From Nocardia bovistercoris (GTDB lineage Bacteria > Actinomycetota > Actinomycetes > Mycobacteriales > Mycobacteriaceae): 64,000 nucleotides of DNA. Under the pieces are notes generated by a model, which was given only the letters and a program-made list of their open reading frames with translations, had not been told where the DNA came from and searched no databases. Position 1 is the first letter of the stretch. Each line of letters opens with the position of its first letter. Shown piece by piece: positions 35,265 to 44,226 of the stretch. Position numbers and translations under genes: made by a program. Location: positions 254,365 to 318,364 of the forward strand of contig NZ_JADMLG010000008.1 in NCBI RefSeq assembly GCF_015674855.1, read 5' to 3'.

Positions 35265-35528
35265 ATGCCAACAGTCACGTCCGAAATCGCGCCCACCACA
35301 TCGCGGATGAAAGCCGAGCAGCCGCCCGTCCCCCTGCGCGACAAAATGGCGCTCACGGTGCAGGAAGTCGCCGACATGTGCGGCTTCAACTACTACTTCG
35401 TCCACGAGCAAATCAAGCTCGGACGGCTCGCTGCTGTAGCGCCGGGGGGCAACAAGCGCAGCAAGCGCGTGCGCCCGGCCGACGTCGACGAGTGGCTGAA
35501 GGCGTCCCCGTGGGAACCGGAAGCCTGA
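35265..35528 (+). CDS. Excisionase/Cro-like HTH protein
   Basis: 87 residues. The core ALTVQEVADMCGFNYYFVHEQIKLGRLAAV, basic wing GGNKRSKRVR and closing helix ADVDEWLKA are those of HTH_17/excisionase proteins. It is the first gene right of the repressor, so it may act as excisionase or as a Cro-type antirepressor. Start fixed by the start cassette. Confidence 0.75.
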   Translation: MPTVTSEIAPTTSRMKAEQPPVPLRDKMALTVQEVADMCGFNYYFVHEQIKLGRLAAVAPGGNKRSKRVRPADVDEWLKASPWEPEA

Positions 35529-35560
35529 CCGACGGTCAGCACGTCGGGGGAAAAGGAAGC

Positions 35561-35618
35561 GGCCGACACCTCTCCGCCAAGAGTCGGTGCCGGCCTGTGC
35601 ACCAGAAAGGAACCAACC
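35561..35618 (+). promoter_or_regulatory. Start cassette 3
   Basis: Hairpin CTCT-CCGCCA-AGAG (35570-35583) inside a longer imperfect stem starting GGCCGAC, then GAAAGGAACCAACC (35605-35618) and ATG at 35625. Confidence 0.75.
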
Positions 35619-35624
35619 AAACCA

Positions 35625-35936
35625 ATGCGCAACAACCATAGCACCCTCGAAAAGGCCCTGACCGCCCTCGAGACCGCCGCCAACGTCGATCCCACCTGGC
35701 GCGCTGTGCCGCACTGGGACCTCAACCGCTCCAGCTCCGGCTACCGGGTGACCGTGTGGGTACCGGCCGAGTATGCCGGGCTCCCCGAAGTGACATCCGT
35801 CGACAACGACGGATTCCCAGGGGTGACCGCGTGGCTTCAAGCCGAGCGGCCCGACGCGCTCGCGGCCATCAATGCCATGCTCGACGAACTCGCCGACGCT
35901 GCCGCCGCCGTCACCGCGAAGTCGGTCGCGGCATGA
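35625..35936 (+). CDS. Small early phage protein, unknown
   Basis: 103 residues, acidic, with helical ends and a beta-like middle (GYRVTVWVPAEYAGLP). No family recognised. Start set by the start cassette. Its stop overlaps the next small gene, so it heads a coupled group that continues to the exonuclease. Confidence 0.65.
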   Translation: MRNNHSTLEKALTALETAANVDPTWRAVPHWDLNRSSSGYRVTVWVPAEYAGLPEVTSVDNDGFPGVTAWLQAERPDALAAINAMLDELADAAAAVTAKSVAA

Positions 35937-36058
35937 GCACCCCGCACCGACCTATGTCGTCGACCAGAGCGCATCTCCTGATCGCAGCGCTCGGCACCTT
36001 CGCCACGGTGTTCCTACTCGGCATCATCTACCTCGCTCGGGTCGGAGTGATCGCGTGA
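35933..36058 (+). CDS. 41-residue single-pass membrane protein
   Basis: A short basic N-terminus (MSTPHRPMSSTRAH) and one transmembrane helix (LLIAALGTFATVFLLGIIYLA). It starts in the ATGA overlap with the preceding stop, and its own GTGA stop overlaps the exonuclease start. Function unknown. Confidence 0.6.
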   Translation: MSTPHRPMSSTRAHLLIAALGTFATVFLLGIIYLARVGVIA

Positions 36059-36993
36059 CCACAGTCGAAATCCTCACCCCCGGTGTCGGAGCGTGGACGC
36101 GCCTCATCACCGCATCGAAGATCCCCGGCCTGTTCAACGCGTCGAAGTACTCGAGCCCGGTCAAGGAGTTTCATCTCCTGCGCGGTGAGATCGACCCTGA
36201 CGGCACGAACGATGCGATCGAACGCGGACAGGATTTCGAGCCGATCATCATCGCGCGGTTCTTCCGCCGACATCCCGAGTTGGAGCGGCTGCCGTCCGCG
36301 TCGATATCGCGGCCCGGACTTGAATCCTGGGCCGCTGCGACCCCCGACGCAATCGCGCGTCACCGCGAAACTGGCGAGGTCTTCACGGTGGAGGCGAAGA
36401 CCGACGGGCGCGGCGACTACCAGTGGGGACCGAACGGTTCCGCCGAGATACCGATGGGCTACTACCTGCAAAAACAGTGGCAGTTGCATCACCGTGGGGT
36501 GCGTCGCGGGTACGTCATCTGCCTCGGGCCGTTCTACGTCGAGACCGAACACATCATCACCTATGACGCGGGCCTCGCGTCCGACGTCGTCGAATTCGCG
36601 TACAAGTTCTGGCGCAACGCGATGGACCCCGACGGCGTCCCTCCCGACGTAGACGGCCACATCGAGACGTACAACGCGATCCGACGCGCTCACCCGGAAA
36701 TCGACCGAGGCCAGCACGAGGATTGGCCGGTGTCGTTCGACCTGGCGCGCGAATTCGAGGCGGCAGTGGCCGGACTCGACGCAGCGGAGGAACGCCTCAA
36801 CCTGGCGCGGTCGAGCCTTCTCCGCGTCATGGGCCGCGCCCGACGCGCCATCGTCGGTCACGGGAAGAACAAGCAGGTCGTCGCGACGCGTCAGCCGACG
36901 AAGAACGGCGCAGCCGCGCTCTACAAATTCCGCAAGCCGATCGACTGGACAGCCGCCGCGCTGCCGCCCGTCGAGGAGCCCGCGAAGTCCTGA
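36055..36993 (+). CDS. YqaJ/RecB-like phage exonuclease
   Basis: 312 residues from a GTG overlapping the previous stop. The fold's active-site pattern is visible: AIERGQDFEP (Glu), ATPDAIARHRETGEVFTVEAKT (Asp ... Glu-x-Lys) and YYLQKQWQLHH (Gln). These are lambda-exonuclease-type nucleases that resect double-stranded DNA for recombination. The AAA ATPase gene directly after it would complete a phage recombination pair. Confidence 0.85.
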   Translation: MTTVEILTPGVGAWTRLITASKIPGLFNASKYSSPVKEFHLLRGEIDPDGTNDAIERGQDFEPIIIARFFRRHPELERLPSASISRPGLESWAAATPDAIARHRETGEVFTVEAKTDGRGDYQWGPNGSAEIPMGYYLQKQWQLHHRGVRRGYVICLGPFYVETEHIITYDAGLASDVVEFAYKFWRNAMDPDGVPPDVDGHIETYNAIRRAHPEIDRGQHEDWPVSFDLAREFEAAVAGLDAAEERLNLARSSLLRVMGRARRAIVGHGKNKQVVATRQPTKNGAAALYKFRKPIDWTAAALPPVEEPAKS

Positions 36994-37065
36994 CCGCCGC
37001 CACGGTCACCCGGCCGCGCACCGACCGCCATCGGTGCGCGGCCATCGAATCGAAAGGAACCAACC
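36992..37065 (+). promoter_or_regulatory. Start cassette 4 with two CCGCCA hairpins
   Basis: First hairpin GACCG-CCGCCA-CGGTC (36992-37007) overlaps the previous TGA stop. A second has a 13-bp perfect stem (37012-37024 with 37031-37043) and the same CCGCCA loop. GAAAGGAACCAACC (37052-37065) touches ATG at 37066. Confidence 0.9.
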
Positions 37066-38160
37066 ATGTCCAAGCTGAAGACGCGTAAACCCACCGGAGC
37101 CGTGCCGTGGCCGCTGATCCTCGTCGAGGGCGGCGAGAAGGCTGGCAAATCTTGGGCCGCAGCAGAATTCACCGCTGACGACCGACTCGGCCAGTCGTAC
37201 TGGCTCGACCTCGGCGAAGGTGCGGCCGACGAGTACGCCGCGATCGAAGGGGCCGACTACCTCGTCATCGAGCACGACGGCACCTATCGGTCGATCCTCG
37301 AACAGGTACAGGCTGTGCACGCCGAAGCGAAGCGCTCCAACGACGCGGGAGAGAAGCCGGTCGTTCTCGTCGTCGACAGCATGACCAACGAGTGGGACCA
37401 GTTGAAGGACTGGGCGACCGAGCGCGCGCGAGAATCCAAACGAGGACGGAAGGAACTCGCGGCCGACCCGAACGCCGAGGTCAAGCCCGCTGGGAACCTG
37501 TGGAACGACTCGAACGCACGCCACTACAGGATCATGAATCTGCTGATGCAGTTCCCCGGCATCGTCATCATGACCGCGCGCGGCAAAGAGGTTGCCGTCA
37601 TCGGCTCGGACGGCAACCCCGTCGCCGGACAGCGGGACTGGAAGGTCGAAGGCCACAAGAACCTCGGCTACGACTCGTCGGCATGGGTGAGGCTCAGCCG
37701 TACCGACGTACCGCAGATCGTCGGCGTCCGGTCGGTGCACGCGGGCATCCGCCCTGGTGTCGACAAGGTCCGCAAGGCCCCGAACTTCACGCTCTCCTGG
37801 CTGATATTCGATGTGCTCAAATGCGATCCGGCAACGGCGAAGGTGCGTGACCTCCGACCGCTGGACGCGACCCCGGAAGCGGTCGCAGCGGCGCCAGAGC
37901 ATTACGACGACGAACACACGCCGCCGTCGGTCGCTGACCGGGCACGCGCGCAGGTCGCCGCGCAAACGCTGGAGACGCGTCTGCGGGCCGAGTTGAGTAC
38001 CGCGAACTCCCGCGACGAACTCACACGGATATGGAAAGCCGCGGGCGACCTGCCTGACCCGAAATGCGGCGAGTTGCGCGCCGACGTCGAGCGGACCGTG
38101 GCCGACATCGAGCGGAACGACGCCGCCCCGACCGAATCGGCGGAAGCCGACGCCGCGTGA
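37066..38160 (+). CDS. Sak4-like AAA/RecA-fold recombination ATPase
   Basis: 364 residues. Walker A is GGEKAGKS (about residues 24-31) and Walker B is VVLVVDS (about 100-106); a late IVIMTARGKEV segment fits the RecA-like core. The C-terminal third is acidic and Ala-rich. Its position after the exonuclease is that of the single-strand annealing/Sak4 partner in actinophages. Confidence 0.8.
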   Translation: MSKLKTRKPTGAVPWPLILVEGGEKAGKSWAAAEFTADDRLGQSYWLDLGEGAADEYAAIEGADYLVIEHDGTYRSILEQVQAVHAEAKRSNDAGEKPVVLVVDSMTNEWDQLKDWATERARESKRGRKELAADPNAEVKPAGNLWNDSNARHYRIMNLLMQFPGIVIMTARGKEVAVIGSDGNPVAGQRDWKVEGHKNLGYDSSAWVRLSRTDVPQIVGVRSVHAGIRPGVDKVRKAPNFTLSWLIFDVLKCDPATAKVRDLRPLDATPEAVAAAPEHYDDEHTPPSVADRARAQVAAQTLETRLRAELSTANSRDELTRIWKAAGDLPDPKCGELRADVERTVADIERNDAAPTESAEADAA

Positions 38161-38468
38161 GCGACAGCACGACCGTAGGTGACCGCAGCGGCGTCAACCG
38201 CTGCGGCACCGATGCCGGATACCACCGGCACCGCAGGCATGGCGAGACGCCGTGCCTGGCGTGCCGGGGCGCACACAGCACCGCGACCCGAAACCGTCGG
38301 AGGGCGGCGCGTGTCGCCGACATTGGCCGCATGGTGAACGTCCCCGCGCAGATCCTCACCCGGCTCTACCTGAACAGCACGGTCGACACCCAGGAAGCCA
38401 CCGAGGAAGTGCTCGGCACCGACTTCATGGCCGAGCTGGTCGACGAATTCGACCGGAGAACCGCATGA
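38157..38468 (+). CDS. Small Cys-motif phage protein
   Basis: 103 residues from a GTG overlapping the ATPase stop. The N-terminal part has the common actinophage motif CGTDAGYHRHRRHGETPCLACRGAH; the rest is helical (VPAQILTRLYLNSTVDTQEATEEVLG). A DNA- or zinc-binding role is suggested by the motif but not proved. Confidence 0.65.
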   Translation: MSDSTTVGDRSGVNRCGTDAGYHRHRRHGETPCLACRGAHSTATRNRRRAARVADIGRMVNVPAQILTRLYLNSTVDTQEATEEVLGTDFMAELVDEFDRRTA

Positions 38469-38731
38469 CCCGCCTCCACGGCGAGCCCGCCGAAACACCG
38501 CTGTGGGCCTACGCCGAGAACCCGCGCGCCTACGACGCCGCCGAACGCGGCGAGCTACCCGCCGAAGCTCTCAGCCCGTGCGACCGTCGGCTCCTGGTGC
38601 GCCAGTTCGTAGCCGACGGAATGACCGATATCGCCATATCGCAGATCACCCGATGGACGCTGTACACGACAGCGCGTATCCGCGAGTCGATCGGTCTGGA
38701 ACAGAACCAGCCGCCCAGGAGGGCCGCATGA
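38465..38731 (+). CDS. Small HTH-like phage protein
   Basis: 88 residues starting in an ATGA overlap. The C-terminal half (LSPCDRRLLVRQFVADGMTDIAISQITRWTLYTTARIRESIG) looks like a helix-turn-helix of the kind found upstream of phage replication genes. Function unknown. Confidence 0.65.
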   Translation: MTRLHGEPAETPLWAYAENPRAYDAAERGELPAEALSPCDRRLLVRQFVADGMTDIAISQITRWTLYTTARIRESIGLEQNQPPRRAA

Positions 38732-39750
38732 CCCGAAACGACTCCCGACCGTTCATCACGATCACGGTCGACATGCCCAGGCACCCGAAGTTCGCCGCCC
38801 TCACCAAGGGCCAGAAGTTCCTCATCGTCGAAGCCTGGTGCCACTGCGGCGAATACCTCACCGATGGTGTCGTCGACCCGTCCACGTGGCGCGGTCTGGC
38901 GACCAAACGCGACCGCGACGCCGTCCTCCGCGCGGGTGTCGCGGTCGAGTTCAAGAAGGGCGAAATCGTCGAGATTCCATCCGAATTCCGGCCGGATGCC
39001 GACCGGATTCGGACGGAGTACGAGTCGAACACAGGCAGAACCTTGCCGACAGATTGCGTGCTTTTTCTGGGCTATCTCGACCATCAATCGAAGCGGTCCG
39101 ATGTGGAGGCGATGCGTGAAAAGCGCAGGTCAGCGGGTCAGAAGGGTGGTCAGGCGAAGGCGCGCAACGCGAGCAAACCGGGTGACAACGGGGTAGCAAG
39201 TGCTACAGCACGCGGCAACCAAAACGGTGGCAAATCCGTACCAGAAAAAGAAGTAGAAGGAGAAGTACTTACTGACGTAAGTACTTCAAAGACTCCATCG
39301 ACCGCTCCGCAGCCGACGGCCAACGCCAACCCGCCCGGCTTCGTCGAATTCTGGGCTGCCTACCCGCGCCGTACCGACAAAGGCGGAGCCCGCAAGGCGT
39401 ACGCGAAGGCCACTGCCCGCACCGACCCCGCAGCGATCCTCGAAGGCGCGCGCCGATTCGCGGCCGACCCGAACCTCCCCGAACCGCAGTACATCCCACA
39501 CGCCGCGACATGGCTCAACGGCGAACGCTGGACCGATGAACCGCTACCGCCCCGATACCGGCCCAACGCCGCGCCCGGCCCGCAGCGACCGAACCGGCTC
39601 ACACCGGCCGAAATCAAGTTCGCGGAAGCCGAAGCGCTGAAGGACGATCCAGACCCGCGCATCCTCGCGGCTGCCGGTATCCCGATGCCGGACAGAGGAA
39701 TTCGCGAACTCAACGTGTGGGACTCCGTGCCCGCGATCGAGGCATCATGA
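38728..39750 (+). CDS. Phage replication initiation protein candidate
   Basis: 340 residues. The N-terminal part (FITITVDMPRHPKFAALTKGQKFLIVEAWCHCGEYL) is a winged-helix region as in replisome organisers. A basic linker follows (REKRRSAGQKGGQAKARN), then a C-terminal domain PPGFVEFWAAYPRRTDKGGARKAY...YIPHAATWLNGERW that is widespread in phage DnaD/O-like replication proteins. No helicase gene follows; host DnaB recruitment is inferred. Confidence 0.75.
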   Translation: MTRNDSRPFITITVDMPRHPKFAALTKGQKFLIVEAWCHCGEYLTDGVVDPSTWRGLATKRDRDAVLRAGVAVEFKKGEIVEIPSEFRPDADRIRTEYESNTGRTLPTDCVLFLGYLDHQSKRSDVEAMREKRRSAGQKGGQAKARNASKPGDNGVASATARGNQNGGKSVPEKEVEGEVLTDVSTSKTPSTAPQPTANANPPGFVEFWAAYPRRTDKGGARKAYAKATARTDPAAILEGARRFAADPNLPEPQYIPHAATWLNGERWTDEPLPPRYRPNAAPGPQRPNRLTPAEIKFAEAEALKDDPDPRILAAAGIPMPDRGIRELNVWDSVPAIEAS

Positions 39751-39992
39751 GCTACGAAATCTGGTACAGCCGCCCGCCGTCGATGCACGTCTCCTACGAC
39801 TGCGGCGGCATGTCCTGCGGGTCGAACACCGACGAGCACGACGGCGACAGCTTCGTGTGCTCCGACTGCGGAACGTCATGGTCGGACATCGACGTCGACG
39901 GCGAGCTGTTCGAGACCTGTTCGGGCGAAGTGCCGGAGGGTGGTCCGGTCAACCCGGACGAGTGGCCCGTCAAGCCGGGACCGCGACGATGA
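39747..39992 (+). CDS. Small zinc-ribbon-like phage protein
   Basis: 81 residues, ATGA overlap with the replication gene. Cysteines in CGGMSC and CSDCGTSW could bind zinc. Acidic. Function unknown. Confidence 0.6.
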   Translation: MSYEIWYSRPPSMHVSYDCGGMSCGSNTDEHDGDSFVCSDCGTSWSDIDVDGELFETCSGEVPEGGPVNPDEWPVKPGPRR

Positions 39993-40450
39993 CTCCCGAC
40001 GAAGTGCTGATCCTGCTTCAGGTCGCGCAGTCGTACGACTCGCGGAACATCGACCGGTTGATGCAGTCCGCGTGGCTGGACGCGGCGACTCGGATGCGGT
40101 GGCAGCGGGACGCCGCGCTGGAGGCGGTTCGGTCGCACTACGCGACGTCGACGGAGCGGATCATGCCCGCGCATGTGACCGGGCTGATTCGGGCGGCTCG
40201 GCCGGTGGCGTTCGCTCCGCAGTATCGGTCCGCGTTGACGTCCGCGCCGCCCGCGTCGCCGGAAGGGCGTTCGGCGGCGCGGGCGTTGTTCGCCTCTGGA
40301 CGCCGAACGCAGGAACCCCGGATTGGGGGCCTGCGTCGACGTAGGCGTACGGAACCGTTGCCGGACGGGGTAGAGGTGGGGCCGGAGCCGCAGCGGGCGT
40401 TTGTGGGCGATCTCTGCCAGGTGCTTGACGCGAAGAGGTCTGATCAGTGA
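39989..40450 (+). CDS. Hypothetical phage protein
   Basis: 153 residues, again in an ATGA overlap. The N-terminal half (TPDEVLILLQVAQSYDSRNIDRLMQSAWLDAA) is helical and the C-terminal half Arg-rich (GGLRRRRRTEPL). This type is common after replication genes in actinophages. Function unknown. Confidence 0.6.
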   Translation: MTPDEVLILLQVAQSYDSRNIDRLMQSAWLDAATRMRWQRDAALEAVRSHYATSTERIMPAHVTGLIRAARPVAFAPQYRSALTSAPPASPEGRSAARALFASGRRTQEPRIGGLRRRRRTEPLPDGVEVGPEPQRAFVGDLCQVLDAKRSDQ

Positions 40451-40475
40451 AGCGTGAGGGCTATATCGACCCCGG

Positions 40476-40841
40476 CTACTGAGAAAGAGGAGCTGGGGGA
40501 GTAGGCGTCGGCTGGCTGCGGCCTGGAGCGCTGGCGACTGCCATCGCGGCCCCAATTAGACCAACACCAGTCACAGCGAGCACAAGCGGCAGGTTGGAGT
40601 TGCGAGGCAGGTACGCCGTGGCCGACGCTATGTAGCAGGTATCAGGATTGCGGGGGCTCTCGCAGACCCGGTTTGTGTCGATATATATCGTCTTGACATA
40701 TGTATGGGAGTCTTTGGAAGCGCGACTGATGGAGTCATCGCGCCAGTTGTAGTCGGCGAGCCCTGACCAGATGGCTGCGATCAACGCCGCTATACCGGCG
40801 ATGAGGAACACGGCGTAGAGAAATCGAGCGGCTGAACTCAT
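40476..40841 (-). CDS. Two-pass membrane protein
   Basis: 121 residues with transmembrane helices at about 7-27 and 84-105, a loop of about 55 residues with two cysteines (NRVCESPRNPDTC) that may form a disulphide, and a Pro-rich tail. It is opposite in strand to the replication block and may be expressed from the prophage. A superinfection-exclusion role is possible but unproved. Confidence 0.65.
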   Translation of the reverse strand: MSSAARFLYAVFLIAGIAALIAAIWSGLADYNWRDDSISRASKDSHTYVKTIYIDTNRVCESPRNPDTCYIASATAYLPRNSNLPLVLAVTGVGLIGAAMAVASAPGRSQPTPTPPAPLSQ

Positions 40842-41071
40842 GGCCGGTGATCGTAGCGGCAGCTGGTTGCCTGGGGGAGATTTGTTGGGTCACAGCCAAC
40901 AACAGGACAATGACGTACCTGCGCAGCGAGTTTCGTTCAACGCCTTAGAAACTCGTAGGTCGCCCTGAACAAGGGGTTCTTTGTGACGCTAAATGATATG
41001 TAGCGCAAATAAATTCGAGTATGTCGGCATCATCCCTGGATGCTTTGAACTTGGCCGAACGGTGGCCGGAT

Positions 41072-41353
41072 TCAGAAATCCGGTTCGTCGGGGTGCAGGA
41101 ACAGCCATGCGTAGAACCGCACCTTACAGTCGTGGCCGTGCGTCTTGTGGATTTCGGCTAGCTGCTCGGCCCGGCCGAGGCGGTACACGCCTAACTGATT
41201 GCTCGGGGTGGCGAAGCAGAACATCGGCCGGAGTTCGCAGTTGGTGTCGGTGTCAGGGCAGGCGGCGTCGACCCATGTCGCCGTTCCGCCTCTGCCGTCC
41301 GAAGTTGTTCCGCCGTACCAGGTTCCGTTCCAGAAGTCCTCTGTGAACGTCAT
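41072..41353 (-). CDS. Hypothetical protein of minus-strand cassette
   Basis: 93 residues with five cysteines or so (AACPDTDTNCELRPMFC). No family recognised. It is the last gene of a five-gene minus-strand cassette that reads away from the XRE-TPR regulator. Confidence 0.5.
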   Translation of the reverse strand: MTFTEDFWNGTWYGGTTSDGRGGTATWVDAACPDTDTNCELRPMFCFATPSNQLGVYRLGRAEQLAEIHKTHGHDCKVRFYAWLFLHPDEPDF

Positions 41354-41370
41354 GCCGCTCCCCTTGTCCG

Positions 41371-41691
41371 TCAGCGCCGCCGCGACGAATACCGCCGCGT
41401 CGGCGAATCGTCGTCCTGATCCGGAACCAGAAGCGCGGTAGTCCGGCCACGGGTCACGAACTGTCTACGCGGAACCGCCGCCCGGTCGTCTTCGAGTTCG
41501 GCACCGACCCATCGGCACGGAACGCCCGCGTTCGTACTGTGCCCGCCGATCCGGCCCGCCGAGACCGGAGCCAGCGTCGTACACGCCGCACGATCCGGGC
41601 AACGCACATGCGTCAGCGTGCCGCGAGGACGCCCGTCCTCCGTGCGGAACGTCCGACAGGACGTCACCGTCACCCGTCGCCGCTTTGTCAT
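41371..41691 (-). CDS. Hypothetical protein of minus-strand cassette
   Basis: 106 residues, very basic (MTKRRRVTVTSCR...). Its ATGA start overlaps the stop of the gene before it, so it is translationally coupled. Cys and His spacing (HVRCPDRAACTTL...GGHSTNAGVPC) hints at metal binding. Function unknown. Confidence 0.55.
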   Translation of the reverse strand: MTKRRRVTVTSCRTFRTEDGRPRGTLTHVRCPDRAACTTLAPVSAGRIGGHSTNAGVPCRWVGAELEDDRAAVPRRQFVTRGRTTALLVPDQDDDSPTRRYSSRRR

Positions 41692-41984
41692 CGCTGACCC
41701 TCCCGGCTTCGCCCGGTAATGTGCTCGCGCTCTACCGCGTCCCATATCTCGCCGAGAGTGGGGTGGAGCCTGCGCGCGGTCGCCAGGTCCGCGCCGCGTC
41801 GGAAGATGAGTTCGTGCCCGATGCCTCCCGTTTGAGGCTGCGGCCCCGGCGCGAATCCGCAGTAGGTCAGCGTCATCACCACGTGGCGCACCACAGGTTC
41901 CTCGTCCTCGAGGTGCCAGAACGCCATCACGCCGTCGTCGTCGCCTGCGCGAGTGAGCCGAAGGTCGGCCGCATCCGTCAGCAT
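41688..41984 (-). CDS. Hypothetical protein of minus-strand cassette
   Basis: 98 residues (MLTDAADLRLTRAGDDDGVMAFWHLEDEEPVVRH...), ATGA-coupled to the gene upstream. The centre is beta-rich and the C-terminus helical (LHPTLGEIWDAVEREHI). Function unknown. Confidence 0.6.
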   Translation of the reverse strand: MLTDAADLRLTRAGDDDGVMAFWHLEDEEPVVRHVVMTLTYCGFAPGPQPQTGGIGHELIFRRGADLATARRLHPTLGEIWDAVEREHITGRSREGQR

Positions 41985-42388
41985 CAGTACCCTCCGTTGC
42001 TGTGCCGCTGGTCTTGGCGTGGCTGGTCCCAGCGCCGCCCGTCGCGGTGTGGTTCCTCCTGCCGAGCCGGGGCGTGGGTCAGCACCGGTCGTAGCGTCGG
42101 TGTCGGCCACAGCGTCGCGGGCGGTCGTCGCCGCGCCATCGGTCGTTGCTGTTGACGCATTACCGGCCGCTGCGGGGCCACTGGCCGCTGCTGGGCTATC
42201 GGCCGATGTGCCACCGGTCGAGCCACTACCGGTGGTCTCGGTGGCTCCTGCGCGACGCGCGTTTTGATGTCGTCGACAGTCGGGCCGGACCGCTTCGGCG
42301 GCCAGAACACAACCCACAGAGTCACTACGACAGGCACGCCCACCGCGACCGTGTACCCGCTGGCGATGGCCCAGTCGAAGCCGGTCAC
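41984..42388 (-). CDS. Membrane protein with Pro/Arg-rich tail
   Basis: 134 residues from a GTG overlapping the previous stop. One transmembrane helix (GYTVAVGVPVVVTLWVVFW) is followed by a cytoplasmic Pro/Arg/Gln-rich tail with repeated RPxAxQRP-type steps. Such small membrane proteins recur in actinobacterial mobile-element cassettes. Function unknown. Confidence 0.6.
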   Translation of the reverse strand: MTGFDWAIASGYTVAVGVPVVVTLWVVFWPPKRSGPTVDDIKTRVAQEPPRPPVVARPVAHRPIAQQRPVAPQRPVMRQQQRPMARRRPPATLWPTPTLRPVLTHAPARQEEPHRDGRRWDQPRQDQRHSNGGY

Positions 42389-42714
42389 CGCAGGGTCTCC
42401 GGCAGTTCGGAGGCTCGTGTCTGCCCGCCCGAAGGGCGGTACTGCCAACTACCCGCGCGGCTGTGCAGATCGGCGATGCCCCGCACTGCCGCCCCCGCTT
42501 CGTGCACGTGCTCGAGGCTTTCGACGACGACCGCGTGCGCGCGTCGGAGCCCGATCGTTTCGAGTAGCCGGAACACCCAGCCGGGCTCGACTGGATCGAA
42601 CGTGAATACTTCGATGATCGTCAGATCGTGTCTCTCGGCGATGTGGTCGAGCACCGGCCGCACCGCGTCGACATCCTCGGCCAGTTCCACACTGACCACT
42701 CCAATAGCCTTCAC
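42385..42714 (-). CDS. First gene of minus-strand cassette, resolvase-like fold suspected
   Basis: 109 residues from the GTG at 42714, which has TTGGAGG upstream. The pattern VVSVELAEDVDAVRPVLDHIAERHDLTIIEVF...RRAHAVVVESLEHV resembles the N-terminal fold of serine recombinases, but the catalytic Ser is not in place. This is a weak assignment. It probably heads the cassette and faces the XRE-TPR gene. Confidence 0.5.
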   Translation of the reverse strand: MKAIGVVSVELAEDVDAVRPVLDHIAERHDLTIIEVFTFDPVEPGWVFRLLETIGLRRAHAVVVESLEHVHEAGAAVRGIADLHSRAGSWQYRPSGGQTRASELPETLR

Positions 42715-42948
42715 GACGTGCGCCTCCAATTCGATTGAGAGGCACCCGCCGTCGAGGACACCCAACCCGCTCGGGCCGTCCCGGTGAGGGGCGAGCGGAA
42801 CACCGGATGAAGGGACGGTGCGGTTGTCGACCCGACGGCGGGGCCTCATCCCAGACTCTCGGCAGTTCCCGCTACTAACCAGCGCGCGAAACACACACTG
42901 TCGATACGATTTCGAGACGGATTCTGTCGGGCGAGGTCAGGGGGATAG

Positions 42949-44226
42949 ATGATCGTCACGAAGTGGACAGCGATCGAAGTTCGGGCTCTGCGTGTCGCCG
43001 CTCTCCGTCTGACTCGTGAAGAGTGGAGCGAGCGTCTGGGTTGGGCTGCGGCGACGATTCAGAAGTGGGAAGGCGGCGGTAAGCGCGAGGTTCGCGGTGA
43101 GCGCGCTGACTCGTTGGACACCGCACTGGCGGAACTCACGCCGGAGCAGTTCCATCGGTTCAGTGCGGCGGTGAGCGAAGCGCGCTTGGCGCAAGGCGTG
43201 CACCCTGGAGGTACGGTCACCGTGCCGGGGGCAGACGAGGAGGAAGACATGCGCCGTCGCACATTCGGCACCCTCGCCGTAGCTGCCGCCGCGACGACTC
43301 TCGCCCCGTCGCGTATCGGCCTCGAGGACGTTGACCGACTTGAGACGATCGTCGCTGACCTCGGCAGCGACGCGCAGCGGTCCGGAGGCGCGACTCTGGT
43401 CAGCCGCGCAGTGAACATGCTGGACGAAGGCGTCGCCCTGGTGGAAGGCGGCACATTCGATGCAGTCACAGGCCGCCGACTCATGTCCGCTGTCGGCAAC
43501 CTTGCGTCACAGGCTGGATGGTTCGCCTACGACAACCGACAACCCGCCCTCGCCCGCCGCTGTTTCAGCGAAGCCATATCGCTGGCAGCCACCGCCGACG
43601 ATGACGCGCTGATGGCGCGCGCGTGCGTCACTGCCGCGCTGCAACCGATACAGGCGGGGTCCGCGTCGCGCGCCCTGACCCTGGTCGGCCGCGCTGCTGA
43701 CGCGATGCGTCGACAGCCACCGTCCCGCATCCACGCGTTGATCGCGGTTCGAGAAGCGTCCGCACTCAGCGCACTCGGCGACCGCGACGGATTCAGCCGA
43801 GCTATCGCTACGGCATGGCGGGAGCTGGAGCGCGCCGAGAACTTCGAGCCGGTCGAAGCCTGTCCGCAGTGGTTGAGGTTCGTCACTGCGCAGGAAATCC
43901 GGGGACATGAAGCCCGCGGCTGCACTGACGTCGGCAAGCATCGGACCGCGCTCGGCCTGTACGAAGTAGCGTTGACCGAGCACGCCAGCCCGGCCAATGT
44001 TGCGAACACACGGGCCTGGGCCGCGTCTGCGCGAGCCGACGTCGGAGACCTGGATGGCGCACTCGCAGGCGCACTGCCGGTTGTGAAGCAACTGGAATCC
44101 GAAGTGACGTCCCCCCGAACCCTGATGGTGCTTTCACCAGTGCGGAAGGCGTTGCGGGAGCTGCCCGCCGCGTCCGTTTTCTGTGCGCGGTTCGACGCGC
44201 TCAACGCCAAAGGAGTGACCACGTGA
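42949..44226 (+). CDS. XRE regulator with TPR-like sensor domain
   Basis: 425 residues. An N-terminal XRE-type HTH (LRLTREEWSERLGWAAATIQKWEGG) is followed by a hydrophobic segment MRRRTFGTLAVAAAATTLAP and a long helical-repeat region with many paired helices, as in TPR regulators of Streptomyces and Nocardia. These often sense a peptide or partner. It is coupled to the GNAT gene by a GTGA overlap and is divergent from the minus-strand cassette, which it may control. Confidence 0.75.
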   Translation: MIVTKWTAIEVRALRVAALRLTREEWSERLGWAAATIQKWEGGGKREVRGERADSLDTALAELTPEQFHRFSAAVSEARLAQGVHPGGTVTVPGADEEEDMRRRTFGTLAVAAAATTLAPSRIGLEDVDRLETIVADLGSDAQRSGGATLVSRAVNMLDEGVALVEGGTFDAVTGRRLMSAVGNLASQAGWFAYDNRQPALARRCFSEAISLAATADDDALMARACVTAALQPIQAGSASRALTLVGRAADAMRRQPPSRIHALIAVREASALSALGDRDGFSRAIATAWRELERAENFEPVEACPQWLRFVTAQEIRGHEARGCTDVGKHRTALGLYEVALTEHASPANVANTRAWAASARADVGDLDGALAGALPVVKQLESEVTSPRTLMVLSPVRKALRELPAASVFCARFDALNAKGVTT